From positions 1 through 64,000 of the forward strand of contig JAFECG010000022.1 of NCBI GenBank assembly GCA_018242215.1: DNA of 64,000 nucleotides, given 5' to 3'. The stretch is from Pseudomonadota bacterium. GTDB lineage: Bacteria > Pseudomonadota > Alphaproteobacteria > Rhizobiales > Hyphomicrobiaceae. Of this stretch, positions 61,163-64,000 are shown piece after piece. The first letter of the stretch is position 1, and each line of letters begins with the position of its first letter. A program made the position numbers and the translations under genes. The notes under the pieces are model-generated. The model saw only the letters and a list, made by a program, of their open reading frames with translations. It did no database searches and was not told the DNA's origin.

Positions 61163-62385
61163 CGCCCGTCGGCTGCTCTGATGTGCGCCGCGACGTGCTC
61201 AGGACGGAAGCCGAGGCCAATGAGACGCGCAGGCAGCCGCGCCAGAAATGGAAACGTCGACGTCAGGCGGACAAACAGTGGCGGCTTGATCGGTCCCTTC
61301 GCCTTGAGCGTTTTCGAGATCACCCTGTTCTGTATAGCAAGCTGTAGGCGCTGGGTTGCAACTGTCGGAAATGTGCGGCGCGTCTGGATGGCTCTGAGAT
61401 CGCTCATCTGCAGATCGCCTTCTTTCAGCGGTTGCCAGAGTCGGTTCGCGGCCGCCACAGCATCCTGGACGGCGAGATTGACACCCACTCCGCCGACGGG
61501 GCTCATCGCGTGGGCGGCATCACCGATGCAAAGCAATCCCGGACGCGTCCACGTTTTCAGACGGTCGACGACGACGGTCAGCAGCTTGACGTGATCCCAG
61601 TCGGAAATTGCGTCCGCCCTCGCCGCGTCGAACGGAAGCAATGCAGCGACGGACTTTCGGAATGTGTCGAGTCCTTCGGCGCGAATGCTGGCGTCGCCGC
61701 CCTTCGGAATGATGTAGGCGCACTGCCAGTAGTCGCCGCGCTGGAGCATGATGAAAATGCGCCCGGCATCGAAGCGGCCTATCGTTTCTTCGGTGTCGCT
61801 CGGTAGGCGCGGAAGGCGAAACCACATCACGTCCATAGGCGCACCGAAATTTTCGCTGACGAGACCGGCTGCTGCGCGCAGCGTGCTGTGGCGGCCATCG
61901 GCTGCGACGACGAGATCGGCACGGATGGTGACCGGCCCATCCGGTGTCTTGGCCCTCACGCCGGAGACGCGGTCACCGTCGTAGACGAGGCCCGTTGCCT
62001 CGGTGTTCATTTTCAGATCGAAATGCGGATAAGCGCGGCCCTTCTCAGCGAGGAAGTTCAGGAAGTCCCATTGCGGCATCAGTGCGATGAATTTCGTCGT
62101 GAGCGGAAGATGCGTAAAATCCGCCATCTCGACGCGTGTCTCGCCGAACTGCATGTAAAGGCGTTTCACTTCCTGATGCGGCAACTTCAGAAACTCGGGA
62201 AGCCAACCCAGCTCTTCCATCATCCGCAGGGTGGAGGGATGAATCGTGTCGCCGCGAAAATCGCGGAAGAAGTCTTTATGTTTTTCCAGAACACAGACGT
62301 CTACGCCGGCGCGTGCCAAGAGCACACCGAGCATCATTCCGGCCGGACCGCCGCCAGCAATGCAGCACGTCACTCGCTCATCCAT
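61159..62385 (-). CDS. FAD-dependent monooxygenase (UbiH/PheA-like group)
   Basis: A 408-residue class A flavoprotein monooxygenase. The dinucleotide motif is TCCIAGGGPAGMMLGVLLARA near residue 6, followed by VLEKHKDFFRDFRGDTIHPS (the arginine after the second strand contacts FAD). ADLVVAADGRHSTLR near residue 158 is the DG motif and CIGDAAHAMSPVGGVGVNLA near residue 292 the GD motif. These enzymes hydroxylate aromatic or phenolic substrates with NAD(P)H; the substrate here is unknown. It starts nine bases after the hflX stop codon, so it is downstream of hfq-hflX, and its stop overlaps that of mazG. Confidence 0.9.
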   Translation of the reverse strand: MDERVTCCIAGGGPAGMMLGVLLARAGVDVCVLEKHKDFFRDFRGDTIHPSTLRMMEELGWLPEFLKLPHQEVKRLYMQFGETRVEMADFTHLPLTTKFIALMPQWDFLNFLAEKGRAYPHFDLKMNTEATGLVYDGDRVSGVRAKTPDGPVTIRADLVVAADGRHSTLRAAAGLVSENFGAPMDVMWFRLPRLPSDTEETIGRFDAGRIFIMLQRGDYWQCAYIIPKGGDASIRAEGLDTFRKSVAALLPFDAARADAISDWDHVKLLTVVVDRLKTWTRPGLLCIGDAAHAMSPVGGVGVNLAVQDAVAAANRLWQPLKEGDLQMSDLRAIQTRRTFPTVATQRLQLAIQNRVISKTLKAKGPIKPPLFVRLTSTFPFLARLPARLIGLGFRPEHVAAHIRAADGR

Positions 62386-62394
62386 CGGATGAGC

Positions 62395-63807
62395 TTAGAC
62401 GTTTATTCCGTTCTTGCGAAGCTGGCCGATGACGCGATCTTTCTTTTCACCCGGGACCCTCAGGCGCAATTCGATGCTACCGTCCTTGCGGGCTTCGCGT
62501 GCCAGGACGTCGCTCGTCTCGTGCAGCCAATTGAGCAGCGCACCGGCACTTCCAGGCACTATGACGTCCAGGATCTCGTCGGAAGCGCCGAGACGGGAAT
62601 CGATCGCCTGCAGCAGCGGCGCCATGCCCTCGCCTGTCTCGGCGGAAACCAGAACAGGCGGACGGGTGTTGCGCAATACTTCGTGTTGTAGCTCGGCCCT
62701 GCGGTCGCCCGAAAGGAGGTCGATCTTGTTCCAAACTTCCAGGATATGGCTTTCGACGGGCGTCGTATCGATGCCGAGATCCGTCAAAACCTTTTCGACG
62801 TCCTCGGCCTGGGCATCCGTTTCTTCGTGGGCGATGTCGCGAACGTGGAGGATCAGATCGGCTTCGACGACCTCTTCGAGCGTCGCACGAAATGCAGCAA
62901 CCAGCATCGTTGGCAGATCGGAAATGAATCCGACCGTGTCGGAAAGGATGATGCGGCGCGCGCTCGGAAGCTTCACTTCGCGCATCGTCGGATCGAGCGT
63001 CGCGAAGACCTGATCCATCGCGACGACGCCGGCGCCGGTAATCTTGTTGAAGAGCGTCGACTTGCCGGCGTTGGTGTAGCCGACGATGGCAACGATCGGA
63101 TACGGCACCTTGCGGCGGCCCTTGCGATGGAGATCGCGGGTTTTGACGACATCGGCGAGGTCACGCTTGATCGCGTCGATGCGGTCCTGGAGCATACGGC
63201 GATCGAGTTCGATCTGGGCTTCGCCTGGACCGCCGAGAAAGCCGCCGCCGCCGCGCTGCCGTTCCAAGTGTGTCCAAGCCCGGACGAGACGGCCCTTCTG
63301 ATACGTCAGATGCGCAAGCTCGACCTGCAGCACGCCTTCTCGCGTCCTGGCGCGCTCGCCGAAGATTTCGAGAATGAGGCCGGTGCGATCGAGGACCTTG
63401 GCGTTCCACGCCTTCTCGAGGTTGCGCTGCTGGACTGGCGTAATGTTGTAATCGATGACCACGAGCCCGATTTCGAGATCGGCGACGCGTTCCTTGATCT
63501 CCTCGACCTTTCCCGAACCGATTAGCGTCGATGGCCGCGGTTCGCCCACCGGCACGATCGCAGCGTCGATGATGTCGAGGTCGATCGCTTTGGCCAAGCC
63601 AACAGCTTCAGCCAATCTGTTCTCGGGGCTATGGCTTTGCGCATCGAGTTTCGATGTGCCGCGTGACCTTGGTTGACGCTTCAAAGCAGGCACGACGACG
63701 AGCGTGCGCGTTCTGGGTGCCCGCGTCTCTTCCGAGGCTCGCCGACGTTTGCGCTTCCCCTCGCCTTCGCGCTTTTCGTCTTCGCCGTTTTTAGGCCGCG
63801 CGATCAA
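62395..63807 (-). CDS. hflX: ribosome-associated GTPase HflX
   Basis: HflX splits or rescues stalled ribosomes, particularly after heat shock. The 470-residue protein has a basic N-terminal extension of about 55 residues ([16 protein letters not shown]), the HflX-specific domain ([20 protein letters not shown] near residue 87, [16 protein letters not shown] near residue 120, [18 protein letters not shown] near residue 194) and the G domain: G1 [18 protein letters not shown] near residue 240, G3 in [12 protein letters not shown] near 290, G4 in VWNKIDLL near 365. It starts with TTG 63807, which overlaps the hfq stop codon (TTGA), giving tight coupling. Confidence 0.96.
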   Translation of the reverse strand: MIARPKNGEDEKREGEGKRKRRRASEETRAPRTRTLVVVPALKRQPRSRGTSKLDAQSHSPENRLAEAVGLAKAIDLDIIDAAIVPVGEPRPSTLIGSGKVEEIKERVADLEIGLVVIDYNITPVQQRNLEKAWNAKVLDRTGLILEIFGERARTREGVLQVELAHLTYQKGRLVRAWTHLERQRGGGGFLGGPGEAQIELDRRMLQDRIDAIKRDLADVVKTRDLHRKGRRKVPYPIVAIVGYTNAGKSTLFNKITGAGVVAMDQVFATLDPTMREVKLPSARRIILSDTVGFISDLPTMLVAAFRATLEEVVEADLILHVRDIAHEETDAQAEDVEKVLTDLGIDTTPVESHILEVWNKIDLLSGDRRAELQHEVLRNTRPPVLVSAETGEGMAPLLQAIDSRLGASDEILDVIVPGSAGALLNWLHETSDVLAREARKDGSIELRLRVPGEKKDRVIGQLRKNGINV

Positions 63808-64000
63808 GCCGCGCCGCTTTCATCCTGATCATTGAGATTGACAGGGCCGCCCGGCATGATCGTGGAAATCGCGTGCTTGTAGACGAGCTGCGAATGGCCG
63901 TCACGGCGAAGAAGAACGCAAAAATTATCGAACCAGCTGACGATGCCTTGAAGCTTGACGCCGTTGATAAGGAAGATGGTCAAGGGCGTCTTATTCTTGC
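63804..64000 (-). CDS. hfq: RNA chaperone Hfq (partial, 5' end outside the window)
   Basis: The 3' 65 codons of hfq; its start lies beyond the window edge. Hfq is the hexameric Sm-like chaperone for small RNAs. The visible part contains the whole Sm2 region and most of Sm1: [19 protein letters not shown] at the left, then [20 protein letters not shown] and [20 protein letters not shown], where YKHAIST is the diagnostic Sm2 motif. It ends GAA and its TGA at 63806-63804 overlaps the TTG start of hflX. The short acidic tail is usual for alphaproteobacteria. Confidence 0.97.
   Translation of the reverse strand, partial: KNKTPLTIFLINGVKLQGIVSWFDNFCVLLRRDGHSQLVYKHAISTIMPGGPVNLNDQDESGAA

Overview
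The window is a gene-dense, GC-rich stretch of chromosome from an alphaproteobacterium, most likely of the Rhizobiales/Hyphomicrobiales (a Hyphomicrobium-like organism is my best guess; this is inferred from gene order and family content, not from a marker gene). Pointers are the order rpsF-rpsR-DUF2232-rplI-dnaB-alr-radA-cvpA-purF, the hfq-hflX pair, the lptF-lptG-lptD-surA-pdxA-rsmA run, DUF992 and DUF930 proteins, and dispersed palindromic repeats of the kind common in Rhizobiales intergenic DNA. I see no prophage, transposase, CRISPR array, rRNA or plasmid module. One tRNA, tRNA-Ser(UGA), is present.

Layout. Positions 1-11400 are accessory: an AidB-type acyl-CoA dehydrogenase, small secreted and membrane proteins, an arginase-family ureohydrolase, a ParB-like protein, a DCC-type thiol oxidoreductase and a pirin. 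Positions 11400-15300 carry a queuosine module: queF, queD and queE on the minus strand, a YhhQ-type precursor transporter with a coupled thioesterase on the plus strand, then queC. After eno (15.8-17.1 kb) comes a second accessory stretch of low-complexity secreted proteins, an orphan ParA-type ATPase, a secreted peroxiredoxin and the tRNA. Positions 22.6-30.1 kb form a plus-strand run of rlpA, a D-Ala-D-Ala carboxypeptidase, tmk, holB, metG, tatD and a metallo-beta-lactamase-fold hydrolase; tatD has a one-base frameshift near its 3' end. Positions 30.7-40.6 kb are a long minus-strand block from rpsF down to an SDR gene, covering ribosomal proteins, replicative helicase, alanine racemase, RadA, CvpA and PurF.

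Positions 41.5-48.5 kb hold the fatty-acid cluster fabD-fabG-acpP-fabF followed by mltG, yicC and gmk. Converging on it is the outer-membrane biogenesis run (lptF, lptG, lptD, surA-like) ending in pdxA and rsmA. The last part carries pepA, two small conserved genes, mazG, a flavin monooxygenase, hflX and the 3' end of hfq, which runs off the window.

The most interesting observation is in mazG. Its two variable linkers contain in-frame palindromic units that share the core GGCCGGCTC-N9-GAGTCG with an intergenic repeat 21 kb away. This looks like a mobile palindromic element that has colonised a coding region, comparable to the Rickettsia palindromic elements. Other points are the tatD frameshift, a QueD lacking its usual catalytic cysteine, a 27-residue membrane microprotein with its own ribosome site and terminator, and a long hairpin between acpP and fabF.
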